The notes: generated from the sequence alone by a model not told the origin. A DNA stretch of 64,000 nucleotides from Crocosphaera sp. UHCC 0190 (GCF_034932065.1 NZ_JAYGHP010000001.1:558001-622000); one strand, 5' to 3'; positions 1 through 9,543 are shown, numbered from the stretch's first letter. Translations and numbers: made by a program.

Positions 1-456
1 TACAATGATGACCCTTTTACTGGTCATTTATCAACCCCCATTTCTGACTCTGGCTTTACAAGAGCATTCATTTATAATCTTCCCATCTATCGCAAAGGAC
101 TCTCCCCCCTAGGGCGTGGTTTAGAAGTGGGACTTGCTCACGGTTATTTCTTGGTTGGGCCCGAAGTTGTTTTTGGGACTAATCGTGATTTTGCTGCCGA
201 TCCCTATCTTGCTGCATTATTAACCGCTATTGCGATCGTGATCATCGGTACCATTGGACTCAATGCTCATGGTTTAGTCTCTCTCAAGAGTGCCACTGAA
301 TGCGCTCCCGAAACCGATGCCATGCAAACCTCTGAAGGTTGGAATCTATTTGCCAGCGGATTTTTCCTTGGTGGTACAGGCAGTGCCTTTATGGCCTATT
401 TCTTGCTTGACAAGTTTTCTACCATTGATGCGATTTTCCGTGGCTTAGTTAACTAA
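1..456 (+). CDS. psaL: Photosystem I reaction centre subunit XI (PsaL), 5' end outside window
   Basis: PsaL is the thylakoid PSI subunit that holds monomers together in cyanobacterial trimers. The frame is open from base 1 to the stop at 454-456, giving about 151 codons. The family is roughly 150-160 residues, so only a few N-terminal residues are missing. The early motif DPFxGHLSTPISDS, then YRKGLSPLGRGLEVG and AHGYFLVGPEV, are typical of PsaL. Membrane segments follow (around LLTAIAIVIIGTIGL, and near the C-terminus). psaI starts 96 bp downstream on the same strand, the usual psaL-psaI order. Confidence 0.96.
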   Translation, partial: YNDDPFTGHLSTPISDSGFTRAFIYNLPIYRKGLSPLGRGLEVGLAHGYFLVGPEVVFGTNRDFAADPYLAALLTAIAIVIIGTIGLNAHGLVSLKSATECAPETDAMQTSEGWNLFASGFFLGGTGSAFMAYFLLDKFSTIDAIFRGLVN

Positions 457-552
457 AATACCTGGAAACTGGCTAATTCGGTTGTCGTTGTTTCAAATTT
501 TTGAAAAAGTTCTTGACCAAATTCAAAAGAAAACTCACAGGAGAATAATCAC

Positions 553-669
553 ATGACTGGTGCTTATGCAGCGTCTTACTTACCTTGGATTTTAATTCCC
601 ACCATCACCTGGCTGATGCCACTTGTTGTCATGGGGCTTTTGTTTATCTACATTGAACAGGATGCTTAA
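553..669 (+). CDS. psaI: Photosystem I subunit VIII (PsaI), 38 aa
   Basis: This tiny single-pass PSI subunit packs next to PsaL and helps bind it. The product begins [17 protein letters not shown] and ends FIYIEQDA, with one hydrophobic helix (about residues 9-32) containing the PWILIP and [12 protein letters not shown] patterns of PsaI. The ATG follows an AGGAG at 539-543. Length matches the family (38-40 aa). It lies 96 bp after psaL and is probably co-transcribed with it; a terminator hairpin follows. Confidence 0.95.
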   Translation: MTGAYAASYLPWILIPTITWLMPLVVMGLLFIYIEQDA

Positions 670-734
670 CTCGACAAAACATGGAGAATTAGGAATTTTT
701 TATTCTTTAACATAATTTTCTCCATCTCTTAGAT

Positions 735-770
735 GGCTTCACTTAAGATTTTAAGTGGAGCCTTATTTTT
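735..770 (+). terminator. Rho-independent terminator after psaLI
   Basis: The stem GGCTTCACTTA / TAAGTGGAGCC (one G-T mismatch) is followed by TTATTTTT. It lies 66 bp after the psaI stop and separates psaLI from hypC. Confidence 0.8.
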
Positions 771-888
771 TAAATCTTAACAACTCGTTAAAAATACAAT
801 GATAGATTCTTTTAATACAGTTTTTTTTGAAGAATTGTGTTACAAGAATAAGGTAAGACTCGGCGATAAATTTGAGGAAATAAGAAAA

Positions 889-1131
889 ATGTGTTTAGCG
901 GTTCCTGGAAAAGTCGTGAGTATTAGTGGGGATGAACCTTTGCTAAAAAAGGGGAAAGTTAGTTTTGGGGGCGTAATTAAAGAAGTGAGTTTAGCTTATG
1001 TTCCTGATGTGAAAATTGGGGATTATGTGATTGTTCATGTGGGCTTTGCTTTAAGTATTTTAGATGAAGAAGCAGCGGAACAAAGTTTGGCAGAATTTAG
1101 AGAAATGGAAGCTATCTTAAGTCAATCCTAA
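889..1131 (+). CDS. hypC: Hydrogenase maturation chaperone HypC/HybG family, 80 aa
   Basis: HypC chaperones carry the Fe(CN)2CO precursor, with HypD, to the large subunit of [NiFe] hydrogenases. The N-terminus MCLAVPGKVVSI is the family signature, and Cys2 is the functional cysteine. The central GGVIKEVSLAYVPDV and GDYVIVHVGFAL blocks also fit, and 80 aa is normal. The frame is open upstream to 799, but the signature Cys must follow the initiator Met and a GAGG at 874-877 precedes the 889 ATG, so the short start is chosen. No other hyp or hydrogenase gene is in the window, so it is a solitary copy between psaI and a CHAT gene. Confidence 0.9.
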   Translation: MCLAVPGKVVSISGDEPLLKKGKVSFGGVIKEVSLAYVPDVKIGDYVIVHVGFALSILDEEAAEQSLAEFREMEAILSQS

Positions 1132-1162
1132 TAAATAAATTGATTTAAGTGGAAACTGTAAT

Positions 1163-3850
1163 ATGTTAGTCCGTTTTCTTCGTTTTTTGCTGTTGCTCTG
1201 TCTCGGTTTAACCCTGACCCTTTATTCCGCTTATTTTCCTCCCTATTCTCCAGTAATAGCATCTTCTATTCAGGTTGAAGAAGAACAGGCAAAAGAATGG
1301 TATCAACGGGGACAAATCACTCAAGCTATTGATATTTGGCAAAAAAATGCGAAAAACTATGCACAACAAGGGGAAATAGTCAGTCAGGCACGAATTCTCG
1401 GTTATCTCGCTTTAGCTTATGCTCAACTAGGAGAGTGGCAAAAGGCAGAAACCGCTATTAACCAGAGTTTAGAACTATTACAGACCAAAAAAGCAGAAAT
1501 AGAGGCTATACCTGTTTTAGCCGAAGCCTTAAACATTCAGGGAACATTATTCTTGGGTAGGGGAGATGGTTTATCCGCTTTATCGAGTTGGGAAGAAGCT
1601 ACCAAAACCTATGAGAAAATCAAGGACAATGTGGGCATTTTACGCACCAAAATTAACCAAGGAAGAGCATTACAAGCATTAGGGCTATATCCCAGGGCTT
1701 GCCGTTATTTGTTGGATACCTTAGCTGATAGCCCCCTTAATTGTGAGGATCTCACCTCCAACAGTTTAACTCCCTTGCTTCCTAAAACCTTGACTCCCCT
1801 AGAACAAGCGGGATGGCTCAGTTTAGCTCAAACATTGCGTCAAGAGGGTAATTTAGATGGTTCTCAGACCATTTTAGAATACATATTAACCCAGTTACCA
1901 AGTGAAGAGACAAAAACTTCTATTTTGTTTAGTTTAGGTAAAATTTTGGAAGTCGATAAGGATATTCAAGGAGCGCAAGAAAATTATCAACAGGCGATCG
2001 CTCAAGCTACTACCCGTGGGACACAATTAAAAGCACAATTAGCTCAATTAAACTTATTAATTCAACAAAAATACTTTTTAGAAGCCGCCAATATTGTAGA
2101 AGAAATAGAGAAAAATTTAGCTGATTTTCCGGTTAATCAAACTAAAATTGATGCTCAACTTTATTTGCCACAACTTTTATTAAGTTGGAGTAAAATTGCT
2201 GTTTCTTCTAATAAATTACCTTCTTGGCAAAAAATAGAAGCCCTATTAAAACAAGCACAAGAAAATTCTCAATTAATTAATTATCGTCAGGGAGAAGCTT
2301 ATGGGTTAGGCGATCAGGGAAAACTTTATGAAATATTAGCTTTAACCCGAACTTGTCAAAACAATATTTCTCCTTTTATAGATTGTTCAATTACCTATCA
2401 TTTTTCTGATCTTAATCAATTGACTTTGAAAACAGAACAACTTAGGGAAAAAGCCCAGAAATTAACGGAACAATCTTTAATGCAATCTCAAGCTATTCAA
2501 TCAGATGATATTACCTATATTTTGCAGTGGCAACTAGGGAGAATTTTAGCTGCTGCTGGCCAAAAAGAAGCTGCTATTAACGCTTATTTAGAAGCCGTTA
2601 ACACTTTAAAATCTGTCACTTTTGATTTAATTAATAATAGAGATTTTCAGTTATCTTTTAGAGAAAAAGTTGAGCCACTTTACCGGGAATTACTCAGTTT
2701 ATTACTGCCCCAAAATAATCAAGAATTAGTTGATCAAGACAATTTAGAAGAAGCTCGAAAACAAATAGAAGCCTTACAAGTGGCTGAATTAAATAATTTC
2801 TTTCAGGATATTTGTGTCGTTAGTCAACCGATTGATGTTAGTAACATCGATCCTTCTGCCGCTATTTTATATCCCTTAATATTACGCGATCGCCTAGTAG
2901 TTTTAACCAGTTTACCTAATCAACCATTAGAAGTTTATGTTACACAAATTACTCAAAACAAATTAGAAGAAATTGTTAAAAAATTTCGCTATCATATCGT
3001 TATTCGTAGTCAAAGGGAATTTTTTGATTATGGTCAAACCCTTTATCAATGGTTAGTTAAACCCTTGGTTGCTCATCTGGAACAATCTAAAATCAAAACC
3101 TTAGTTTTTGTGCCTGATGGAGTCTTGAGAAATATTCCGATGAGTGCTTTATATGATGGGCAAAAATATCTAATTGAAAACTATCAAGTTGCCTTAACTC
3201 CTGGCCTGACTTTATTATCCCCTCAACCCTTAAAAAATCAGCGATTAAACACCTTATTCTCCGGCTTAACAGAAACCTTCAGAGAAGAAGGCTTAATTCC
3301 TTTATTTTATGTTAAACAAGAATTAAAAGCTGTTCAATCTCAAGTTCCTACTACCGTTTTACTGAATGAAGATTTTACTGTTAATAACCTACGAAAAACC
3401 TTAGAAAATAGTTATTTTCCCATTGTTCATTTAGCCACTCACGGACAATTTAGCTCACAATTTGACAAGACATTTTTAGTTGCTTGGAATAGCTTCATTA
3501 ATGTGTTAGAATTAGAGAGATTATTGAAAGAGAATGATCCCAGAGGCAATAACCCCATTGAACTATTAATCTTAAGTGCTTGTGAAACAGCATCAGGAGA
3601 TAGTCGCGCTGCATTAGGGTTAGCGGGGTTTGCTGTACGGGCTGGCGCGAGAAGTACCTTAGCCACCTTATGGTCAGTAAATGATCAAGCTTCAGCAGTA
3701 ATTATGAAACAATTTTATAGTCAATTATCGACTCAAAATTCATCAAAAGCAGAAGCCTTAAGACAAGCACAATTAGCTATATTAAAAAATCCTTGGTATA
3801 AGCATCCTTTTTATTGGTCAGCTTATATTTTAGTCGGTAATTGGCTTTAG
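1163..3850 (+). CDS. Secreted TPR-CHAT domain protein, 895 aa
   Basis: The protein has an N-terminal signal segment (residues about 1-35, RFLRFLLLLCLGLTLTLYSA), tetratricopeptide-like helical repeats to about residue 560, and a C-terminal CHAT domain (about 590-895). CHAT domains are caspase-like cysteine peptidases. The expected dyad is visible: His760 in HLATHGQF and Cys807 in LSACETA, followed by the typical GLAGFAVRAGARSTLATLW block. Many cyanobacteria have several such proteins, and substrates are mostly unknown. The signal sequence implies action in the periplasm or outside the cell, unlike cytoplasmic CHAT effectors of defence systems. It starts 31 bp after hypC on the same strand, but no functional link is evident. 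Confidence 0.88.
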   Translation: MLVRFLRFLLLLCLGLTLTLYSAYFPPYSPVIASSIQVEEEQAKEWYQRGQITQAIDIWQKNAKNYAQQGEIVSQARILGYLALAYAQLGEWQKAETAINQSLELLQTKKAEIEAIPVLAEALNIQGTLFLGRGDGLSALSSWEEATKTYEKIKDNVGILRTKINQGRALQALGLYPRACRYLLDTLADSPLNCEDLTSNSLTPLLPKTLTPLEQAGWLSLAQTLRQEGNLDGSQTILEYILTQLPSEETKTSILFSLGKILEVDKDIQGAQENYQQAIAQATTRGTQLKAQLAQLNLLIQQKYFLEAANIVEEIEKNLADFPVNQTKIDAQLYLPQLLLSWSKIAVSSNKLPSWQKIEALLKQAQENSQLINYRQGEAYGLGDQGKLYEILALTRTCQNNISPFIDCSITYHFSDLNQLTLKTEQLREKAQKLTEQSLMQSQAIQSDDITYILQWQLGRILAAAGQKEAAINAYLEAVNTLKSVTFDLINNRDFQLSFREKVEPLYRELLSLLLPQNNQELVDQDNLEEARKQIEALQVAELNNFFQDICVVSQPIDVSNIDPSAAILYPLILRDRLVVLTSLPNQPLEVYVTQITQNKLEEIVKKFRYHIVIRSQREFFDYGQTLYQWLVKPLVAHLEQSKIKTLVFVPDGVLRNIPMSALYDGQKYLIENYQVALTPGLTLLSPQPLKNQRLNTLFSGLTETFREEGLIPLFYVKQELKAVQSQVPTTVLLNEDFTVNNLRKTLENSYFPIVHLATHGQFSSQFDKTFLVAWNSFINVLELERLLKENDPRGNNPIELLILSACETASGDSRAALGLAGFAVRAGARSTLATLWSVNDQASAVIMKQFYSQLSTQNSSKAEALRQAQLAILKNPWYKHPFYWSAYILVGNWL

Positions 3851-3986
3851 AAAAACGAAACACAAAAGTAATAATTTTGCATGGTAGCGGAGGGACTTAA
3901 CAAGGAGGAACGGGAACCGGATTTGACCTGATCTCGTCTTCATTTTAGGAATTAAGTCTATCAAAGGCAAATGTTAGGTTTTTTAA

Positions 3987-4190
3987 GAAAAATTGGCTCT
4001 ACCGAACCTAGGATGTAAAACGATTAAAAATTACAGGCTTAAACCCGATCGGGTTAAGCGATAGGAACTAAGCCTGGCTGCCCAGGCTTAAAATTAGGCT
4101 GTGTAGACAGCCTTTGTTCTTATAGAATAAGGCTTTAGCCTGTATTCATTTATTAATTTTACATGGCAAGTTCGGTAGAACCGAAAAATC
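3987..4190. mobile_element. MITE-like element with long imperfect terminal inverted repeats
   Basis: The ends are inverted copies of each other. The left end (3987-4020, containing GGCTCTACCGAACC and GATGTAAAA) matches the reverse complement of the right end (4157-4190, GGTTCTACCGAAC, CATGTAAAA), and similarity continues inwards to the ACAGGCT motifs near 4033 and 4136. Inside are stacked hairpins: TAAGCCTGG/CCAGGCTTA (4069-4090), AGGCTGT/ACAGCCT (4096-4113) and GGCTTTAGCC (4131-4140). No coding frame is present. It looks like a non-autonomous transposon or a large structured repeat. The rest of the gap (3851-3986) shows nothing recognisable. Confidence 0.65.
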
Positions 4191-4232
4191 CTCGAATTTT
4201 TGTGTCATTAAAGCCCAAGGAGAAAATTAAAA

Positions 4233-4907
4233 ATGTTAGCTAAAAAAATGCAACTCATAACAACCGCCGCCGGGATTTGGATGGCCTTAACAGGAGTGAG
4301 TTTAGCGCAGAAATTTACCGATATTAACGGCAATCCCTATCAATCGGAAATTGAAAAAGCAGCCAATATGCTAATTGTTTCAGGGTTTCCCGATCAAACC
4401 TTTCGCCCTCAAGATTCAGTGACGCGAGAACAAGCAATTTCTATGATCGTTGATGGACTGAATACCCTTGTTGCCATTAATATTAACGAAAAACCCAAGA
4501 ACCGAGTTCAACCTTTTTTAGACGTTGAGCAATCTCGCTGGAGTGCAGCTAAAATTAATTGGGCCCAATGGAATATTCTGCCCGAAGAAACCGCCACCGG
4601 AAATTTTAGACCGACTGACTACGTTACCAGAGCAGAATTACTGGGTTTTCTCCGTCGCTCAGCCGAACTTCTTAAGGCAAAACTAGAGAAAGAAACTGTT
4701 CTCAATGCCACCAAAAAATCTATTAACTTCTCCGATGTTTCAGGCTATAATCAACAGCTAACCAGGCAAATGTCTGCCTATTGTGGTATTGCGTCCCCTG
4801 TCAACGAAGAAGGAGAAAAATTTGCTCCCGATCAGCCAGCAAATCGTGATTACACTACTGCAGCCATTTTACGAACTATCAATTGTGTTCAAAACGATCC
4901 AAAGTAG
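4233..4907 (+). CDS. Exported S-layer homology (SLH) domain protein, 224 aa
   Basis: A signal peptide (about residues 1-25, ending SLAQ) is followed by SLH-type repeats. The first is clear: FTDINGNPYQSEIEKAANML, then VSGFPDQTFRPQDSVTREQA (about 28-75). A second (about 90-135, FLDVEQSRWSAAKINWAQ with FRPTDYVTRAELL) and a weaker third (about 165-215, FSDVSGYN, FAPDQPANRDYTTAA) follow. SLH domains bind secondary cell-wall polymers or peptidoglycan. In cyanobacteria they occur at the periplasmic end of SomA-type porins; this protein is too short for a porin barrel, so it is an SLH-only envelope protein. AAGGAG at 4217-4222 sets the start. Confidence 0.85.
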   Translation: MLAKKMQLITTAAGIWMALTGVSLAQKFTDINGNPYQSEIEKAANMLIVSGFPDQTFRPQDSVTREQAISMIVDGLNTLVAININEKPKNRVQPFLDVEQSRWSAAKINWAQWNILPEETATGNFRPTDYVTRAELLGFLRRSAELLKAKLEKETVLNATKKSINFSDVSGYNQQLTRQMSAYCGIASPVNEEGEKFAPDQPANRDYTTAAILRTINCVQNDPK

Positions 4908-4968
4908 TGTCATTTGTGCAGCTAAGTTCAAACGCCTTTTAAATGCGTTTTAGTAAGTCAGAAGTCAG

Positions 4969-5003
4969 TAGGGGCTTAATAATATTAAGCCCCTACATAA
5001 TTT
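4969..5003. terminator. Bidirectional terminator hairpin between convergent genes
   Basis: A perfect 12-bp stem (TAGGGGCTTAAT / ATTAAGCCCCTA) with a 3-nt loop is followed on the + strand by CATAATTTTTTT. It sits between the SLH gene (+) and the acetyltransferase gene (-), whose 3' ends face each other. Confidence 0.65.
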
Positions 5004-5085
5004 TTTTAAACTAAGTTAATCACAATAAGTCGTTTAAATGCACAACAGCTTTATATACAAATTTATATATAAATGAAACCTGTTC

Positions 5086-5613
5086 TCACTGTTTCTTTTT
5101 ATATAAAACGTGCTTGCTTAAAGGATGTCCTACGGGTAATAAAGGATGATCAAAGTAATCAAAAAATGTCATCCCAATTTTTTCCATAACCCGACGAGAA
5201 CGAACATTATTAGGCACCGTAAATGAGACAATTTCTGATAATTGTAATTGATTAAATCCATAATTCAGGACAGCTTTTGCTCCTTCTGTTGCGTAACCCT
5301 TTCCCCAATATTTATAAGCTAAACGCCAGCCAATTTCTACACAGGGCGTAAAATAAGTTTGAAAACGAGGAATATATAAACCAATAAATCCGATGAAAGT
5401 ATTTTCATTTAATAATTCTACCGAAAATAAACCATATCCATGCTCTTGAAAATGTATTTTAATGCGTTCAACCAAACTATTACTTTCTTCTTTCGATAAT
5501 AGTTTTGGCATAAATTCCATAACTTTTGGATCAGAACTTAAGCAAAAAAAAGGTTCTTTATCTTCTTCTTTCCATTCTCTTAATTTTAATCTAGGTGTTA
5601 AAATTTCTATCAT
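5086..5613 (-). CDS. GNAT family N-acetyltransferase (RimJ/RimL-like), 175 aa
   Basis: GNAT enzymes move acetyl from acetyl-CoA to an amine. The N-terminal TPRLKLREWKEED is typical of the Acetyltransf_3/RimJ group, GWRLAYKYWGKGYATEG supplies the pyrophosphate-binding loop (Q/R-x-x-G-x-G/A, here KYWGKGYA), and VPNNVRSRRVMEKIGM is the usual C-terminal motif for this group. Length is normal. The substrate (ribosomal protein N-terminus, amino sugar or other) cannot be told from sequence. It is a single gene convergent with the SLH gene. Confidence 0.88.
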   Translation of the reverse strand: MIEILTPRLKLREWKEEDKEPFFCLSSDPKVMEFMPKLLSKEESNSLVERIKIHFQEHGYGLFSVELLNENTFIGFIGLYIPRFQTYFTPCVEIGWRLAYKYWGKGYATEGAKAVLNYGFNQLQLSEIVSFTVPNNVRSRRVMEKIGMTFFDYFDHPLLPVGHPLSKHVLYKKKQ

Positions 5614-5687
5614 TATTTTATTTACTTTGTATTACCAAAGATTTTTTAAAATAAATAATCTGTCTCACTTAATAATTTGAGATATAA

Positions 5688-5710
5688 GGTGGGCAATGCC
5701 CACCCTACAG
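5688..5710. repeat. Repeat family R1 copy (GGTGGGCAATGCCCACC palindrome)
   Basis: This palindrome GGTGGGCAATGCCCACC plus CTACAG lies 5 bp beyond the stop of the NDH-2 gene. Related copies are at 12359, 43987 and 56711, with a diverged form at 25099. Each lies at the 3' end of a gene, so it may act as a terminator or mRNA 3'-end stabiliser. Confidence 0.7.
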
Positions 5711-5715
5711 TTATT

Positions 5716-7074
5716 TTAGCGAATGACAGGGGTTACGGTTTCTATTGGTTCAGATGGCATTTCTTGGGGTTTAACCTTGAGTTTTCCTTCTCCTTCTCCC
5801 GTAATTAAACGGGCCCCACGGCCACGGGTGAAATAATTCCAACCCCATTGCACCATCACCACCAATTTATTATCAAATTCAATGAGATAGTAAATATGGG
5901 CCCAAACCCAAATAAACCAAGCAAGAAACCCTGAGAATTTGGTAAATCCTAAATTAACCACCGCCTTATTCATACCAATGACCGCCATATTGCCATAATC
6001 ATCATAGTGAAATGGGGGTAAGGACTCCCCTTGAAGGCGTTTTTTGATTAATTTAGCGATGTATGCTCCCTGCTGCATAGCCACGGGTGCAACCCCAGGT
6101 AAAGGCCGTTCCCCTTGGTGGGGAAAATTAGCTAAATCACCCAAAACAAAGATATCAGAGTAGCCTGGTACACTTAAATCAGGTTCGACGATCACCCGTC
6201 CGGCCCGATCAAGTTCGGCCCCTGTGCGTTCAGCCAAAACTTTACCCATTTTCGACGCTTTCACCCCGGCGGCCCATAAAATGGTACGGGAAGCAATTTG
6301 TTTGATTTGTTCCCCTTGACGCACTGTCACAATGTGGTCATTGATATCCGTGACCATAGATTGAGTTTGGACTGTTACGCCTAAATTTCTCAAGTCCTCA
6401 GCCGCTTTGGCCGATAATTCAGGAGGATAGGGAGGTAAGACCCGATCTAATCCTTCAATCAACAAAATTTTGGCTTCTTTGGAATCAATACTGCGAAAAT
6501 CTCCACTCATCGCACTGTGAGCAATTTCCGCGATCGCCCCCGCTAATTCGACTCCGGTGGGGCCACCACCCACAATAACAAAAGTTAACCAAGCTTGACG
6601 TTTTACGGGATCAGTTTCCTTTTCCGCAGCTTCAAAGGCCATAAAAATGCGGCGACGAATTTCGATCGCATCTTCAATCGTTTTTAAGCCAGGGGCCAAA
6701 GTAGACCACTGATCATTGCCAAAATAATGATGACTGACTCCCGTGGCCAACACCAAAATGTCATAGGGAATGGGTTCATGATCGGCTAATATAACCTGTT
6801 TATTTTGAGGATCAAGATCAACGGCATGATCTAACAAAACCTTAGTATTTTTGTGCTGACGTAACACCAAGCGCAACGGGGAAGAAATATCAGCCGGAGA
6901 CAAAATTCCTGTCGCAACCTGATAAAGCAGGGGTTGAAAAAGATGGAAATTTCGCTTATCAATGAGGGTAACTTCAACAGGGGTATGGTTGAGATCTTTG
7001 GCCGCATATAAGCCGCCAAAGCCACCACCGATAATTACAATTTTTGCTTGAGTTTCCAAAGATTGACTATTCAT
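5716..7074 (-). CDS. Type II NAD(P)H dehydrogenase (NDH-2, Ndb family), 452 aa
   Basis: This single-subunit flavoprotein oxidises NAD(P)H and reduces quinone at the membrane without pumping protons. The N-terminal FAD dinucleotide fold is KIVIIGGGFGGLYAAKDL (about 11-28), followed by RNFHLFQPLLYQVATG, the ATGVSHHYFGN block and the second nucleotide site VIVGGGPTGVELAG (about 165-180). GDLANFPHQGERPLPGVAPVA contacts FAD. The C-terminal WFIWVWAHIYYLIEFDNK is a membrane-anchoring region. Cyanobacteria have several paralogues (NdbA, B, C) and I cannot assign which. It is divergent from pnp, with a 195-bp shared upstream region. Confidence 0.9.
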   Translation of the reverse strand: MNSQSLETQAKIVIIGGGFGGLYAAKDLNHTPVEVTLIDKRNFHLFQPLLYQVATGILSPADISSPLRLVLRQHKNTKVLLDHAVDLDPQNKQVILADHEPIPYDILVLATGVSHHYFGNDQWSTLAPGLKTIEDAIEIRRRIFMAFEAAEKETDPVKRQAWLTFVIVGGGPTGVELAGAIAEIAHSAMSGDFRSIDSKEAKILLIEGLDRVLPPYPPELSAKAAEDLRNLGVTVQTQSMVTDINDHIVTVRQGEQIKQIASRTILWAAGVKASKMGKVLAERTGAELDRAGRVIVEPDLSVPGYSDIFVLGDLANFPHQGERPLPGVAPVAMQQGAYIAKLIKKRLQGESLPPFHYDDYGNMAVIGMNKAVVNLGFTKFSGFLAWFIWVWAHIYYLIEFDNKLVVMVQWGWNYFTRGRGARLITGEGEGKLKVKPQEMPSEPIETVTPVIR

Positions 7075-7269
7075 AACTGTTTTTGACTCCTTTTCAGTAA
7101 CCTAAAGCCTCACCCTAGGTAGAGATTCCCTCATAGACAGTTTAAAGGGAATCCTAATTTAAGGAAGTAACGACAGTTACGGCCATAAAACCATCGCGCC
7201 AGGTTCCTTAAAAATGTTAGGATTGCGACAGAAGGAGAAACGTGATAACAAAAAAGGAACAAACGCTAC

Positions 7270-9426
7270 ATGCAAGAGTTTGACAAGTCAATATCTTTTG
7301 ACGGACGGGATATTAGGCTCAAGTTAGGGTTGTTAGCCCCCCAAGCAGGGGGAGCCGTCTTAATTCAGTCCGGCGATACGGCGGTTTTGGTGACAGCAAC
7401 CAGGGCAAAAGGAAGAGAAGGCATAGATTTCCTGCCCTTAATCGTAGATTATGAAGAAAGACTCTATGCCGCAGGGCGTATTCCAGGAGGGTTTTTACGG
7501 CGAGAAGGCCGTCCCCCAGAAAGAGCCATTCTCATTAGTCGTCTGATTGATCGCCCCCTACGGCCTCTATTTCCCAACTGGTTACGGGATGATATTCAGA
7601 TCATTGCGACAACTTTGTCCATGGATGAAGAAGTTCCCCCCGATGTTTTAGCGGTCACAGGAGCTTCTATTGCCGTAATTCAAGCCCAAATCCCTTTTTA
7701 TGGGCCAATGGCAGCCGTAAGAGTGGGATTAGTAGGGGATGACTTTATTATTAACCCCACCTACCGAGAAGTGGAAAATGGGGATCTTGATCTCGTGGTG
7801 GCCGGCAGTCCTGACGGCGTAGTCATGGTAGAAGCCGGGGCCAACCAACTCCCCGAACAAGATGTCATTGAAGCCATTGACTTTGGTTATGAAGCCGTCA
7901 GGGATCTCATTAAAGCCCAACAGGAAGTAATGGAAGAGTTGGGTCTGGAATTAACCAAGGCCGAACCCCCAGCCATCAATGAAGTGTTAGAAGGGTTTAT
8001 CCGCGATCGCACGGCTGACTCCATTAAAAAAGTCCTGGTACAATACGATTTCGACAAGGCTAAACGGGATGCAGCCCTGGATGAAATTAAAGATACAGCC
8101 ATAACAAGCGCGATCGCTGAACTTCCCGAAGAAGATCCGGTTAAAGTAGCAGCCACAGAAGAACCGAAAGCGGTTGGCAACCTCTACAAAGATCTCACCA
8201 AAAAATTAATGCGCTCTCAGATTATTAATGAAGGGGTTCGGGTGGATGGTCGTAAATTGGATGATGTACGTCCCATCTCCTGTCGTGTTGGCCTCTTACC
8301 TCCACGGGTACATGGTAGCGGACTCTTTAACCGAGGACTGACTCAAGTGCTATCCTTGGCGACTTTAGGAACCCCAGGGGATGCCCAAGATTTAGGAGAT
8401 GACCTCCATCCCGAAGATGAAAAACGCTATCTCCATCATTATAATTTCCCTCCCTTCTCCGTTGGGGAAACCAAGCCCATGCGTTCTCCAGGACGACGAG
8501 AAATTGGTCATGGTGCCTTAGCAGAAAGAGCTATTCTCCCTGTCTTACCCCCAAAAAGTGAGTTTCCCTATGTGCTGAGGGTTGTCTCAGAGGTTATATC
8601 GTCTAATGGTTCAACCTCTATGGGATCGGTTTGCGGTTCAACCCTCGCTTTAATGGATGCTGGAGTTCCCATTACTAAGCCTGTTAGTGGGGCAGCGATG
8701 GGGCTGATTCGAGAAGGAGATGAGGTGCGTATCCTCACCGATATTCAAGGTATTGAAGACTTTTTAGGGGATATGGACTTTAAAGTCGCTGGCACCGATA
8801 CCGGAATCACGGCCTTACAGATGGATATGAAAATTACGGGACTCTCTATGGAAATAGTAGCCCAAGCCATTAGACAAGCCCTTCCCGCCCGTTTACATAT
8901 TCTCGAAAAAATGCTGGCCACGATCAGCGAACCCCGTACTGAACTGTCGCCCTATGCGCCCCGTCTGTTGACCATGAAGATCGATCCAGAAATGATTGGT
9001 CTTGTCATTGGCCCTGGGGGTAAAACCATTAAGGGAATTACAGAGCAAACTGGCTCTAAAATCGATATTGCTGATGATGGAACGGTGACGATCGCTGCTA
9101 TTGAAGCGGAAAAAGCTGAAAGAGCTAAACAAATTATCTACAACATGACCCGGAAACTCAATGAAGGTGAGGTTTACGTGGGCCGTGTTACCCGCATTAT
9201 CCAAATTGGAGCTTTTGTGGAGGTGTTGCCTGGCAAAGAGGGCATGATCCACATTTCCCAATTAGCCGAGGGCCGTGTGGGTAAAGTAGAGGATGAGGTA
9301 GCCGTAGGGGATGAAGTGGTGGTCAAAGTGCGCGAAATTGATAACAAAGGCCGTCTCAATTTGACCCGTTTGGGTATTCATCCTGATGAAGCAGCAGCAG
9401 CGCGTAAAGCGGCGGCTGTGGTTTAA
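7270..9426 (+). CDS. pnp: Polyribonucleotide nucleotidyltransferase (PNPase), 718 aa
   Basis: PNPase degrades RNA 3' to 5' by phosphorolysis; in cyanobacteria it also makes heteropolymeric tails because poly(A) polymerase is lacking. The protein shows two RNase PH-like halves (RGFDFLPL-type [15 protein letters not shown] near residue 45 and [15 protein letters not shown] around 360), the catalytic region [20 protein letters not shown] (about 455-475), a KH domain with the GPGG loop at 581 ([12 protein letters not shown]) and an S1 domain (about 632-700, [14 protein letters not shown]). Length is standard for bacteria. The ATG is preceded by AAGGA at 7254-7258. Confidence 0.97.
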   Translation: MQEFDKSISFDGRDIRLKLGLLAPQAGGAVLIQSGDTAVLVTATRAKGREGIDFLPLIVDYEERLYAAGRIPGGFLRREGRPPERAILISRLIDRPLRPLFPNWLRDDIQIIATTLSMDEEVPPDVLAVTGASIAVIQAQIPFYGPMAAVRVGLVGDDFIINPTYREVENGDLDLVVAGSPDGVVMVEAGANQLPEQDVIEAIDFGYEAVRDLIKAQQEVMEELGLELTKAEPPAINEVLEGFIRDRTADSIKKVLVQYDFDKAKRDAALDEIKDTAITSAIAELPEEDPVKVAATEEPKAVGNLYKDLTKKLMRSQIINEGVRVDGRKLDDVRPISCRVGLLPPRVHGSGLFNRGLTQVLSLATLGTPGDAQDLGDDLHPEDEKRYLHHYNFPPFSVGETKPMRSPGRREIGHGALAERAILPVLPPKSEFPYVLRVVSEVISSNGSTSMGSVCGSTLALMDAGVPITKPVSGAAMGLIREGDEVRILTDIQGIEDFLGDMDFKVAGTDTGITALQMDMKITGLSMEIVAQAIRQALPARLHILEKMLATISEPRTELSPYAPRLLTMKIDPEMIGLVIGPGGKTIKGITEQTGSKIDIADDGTVTIAAIEAEKAERAKQIIYNMTRKLNEGEVYVGRVTRIIQIGAFVEVLPGKEGMIHISQLAEGRVGKVEDEVAVGDEVVVKVREIDNKGRLNLTRLGIHPDEAAAARKAAAVV

Positions 9427-9523
9427 TCAGGTGATGGGGTGTAGGGGATTAGGGAAAAATTGAAAGAACAAGCACTTGTTTCTCAGCAAATAAGGGATTT
9501 CCCTCTTAAACAATGATCAGGAA

Positions 9524-9543
9524 ATAGGGGTTTTTACCCCTAT
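9524..9543. other. Hairpin in the pnp 3' region
   Basis: ATAGGGG / CCCCTAT with a TTTTTA loop lies about 100 bp after the pnp stop, inside a run of low-complexity CCCCTA-rich sequence. It lacks a clear T-tract on the + strand, so it may be only part of a terminator or processing site. Confidence 0.35.

Noticed and set aside
3890..3960. A G-rich stretch after the CHAT gene that looked at first like a tRNA or small RNA
   Set aside because: No cloverleaf with acceptor stem and T-loop GTTCRA sequence can be formed, and no terminator follows.
5462..5680. A + strand frame antisense to the GNAT gene
   Set aside because: It overlaps the start of a clear acetyltransferase and reads as low-complexity Ser/Leu/Phe sequence.
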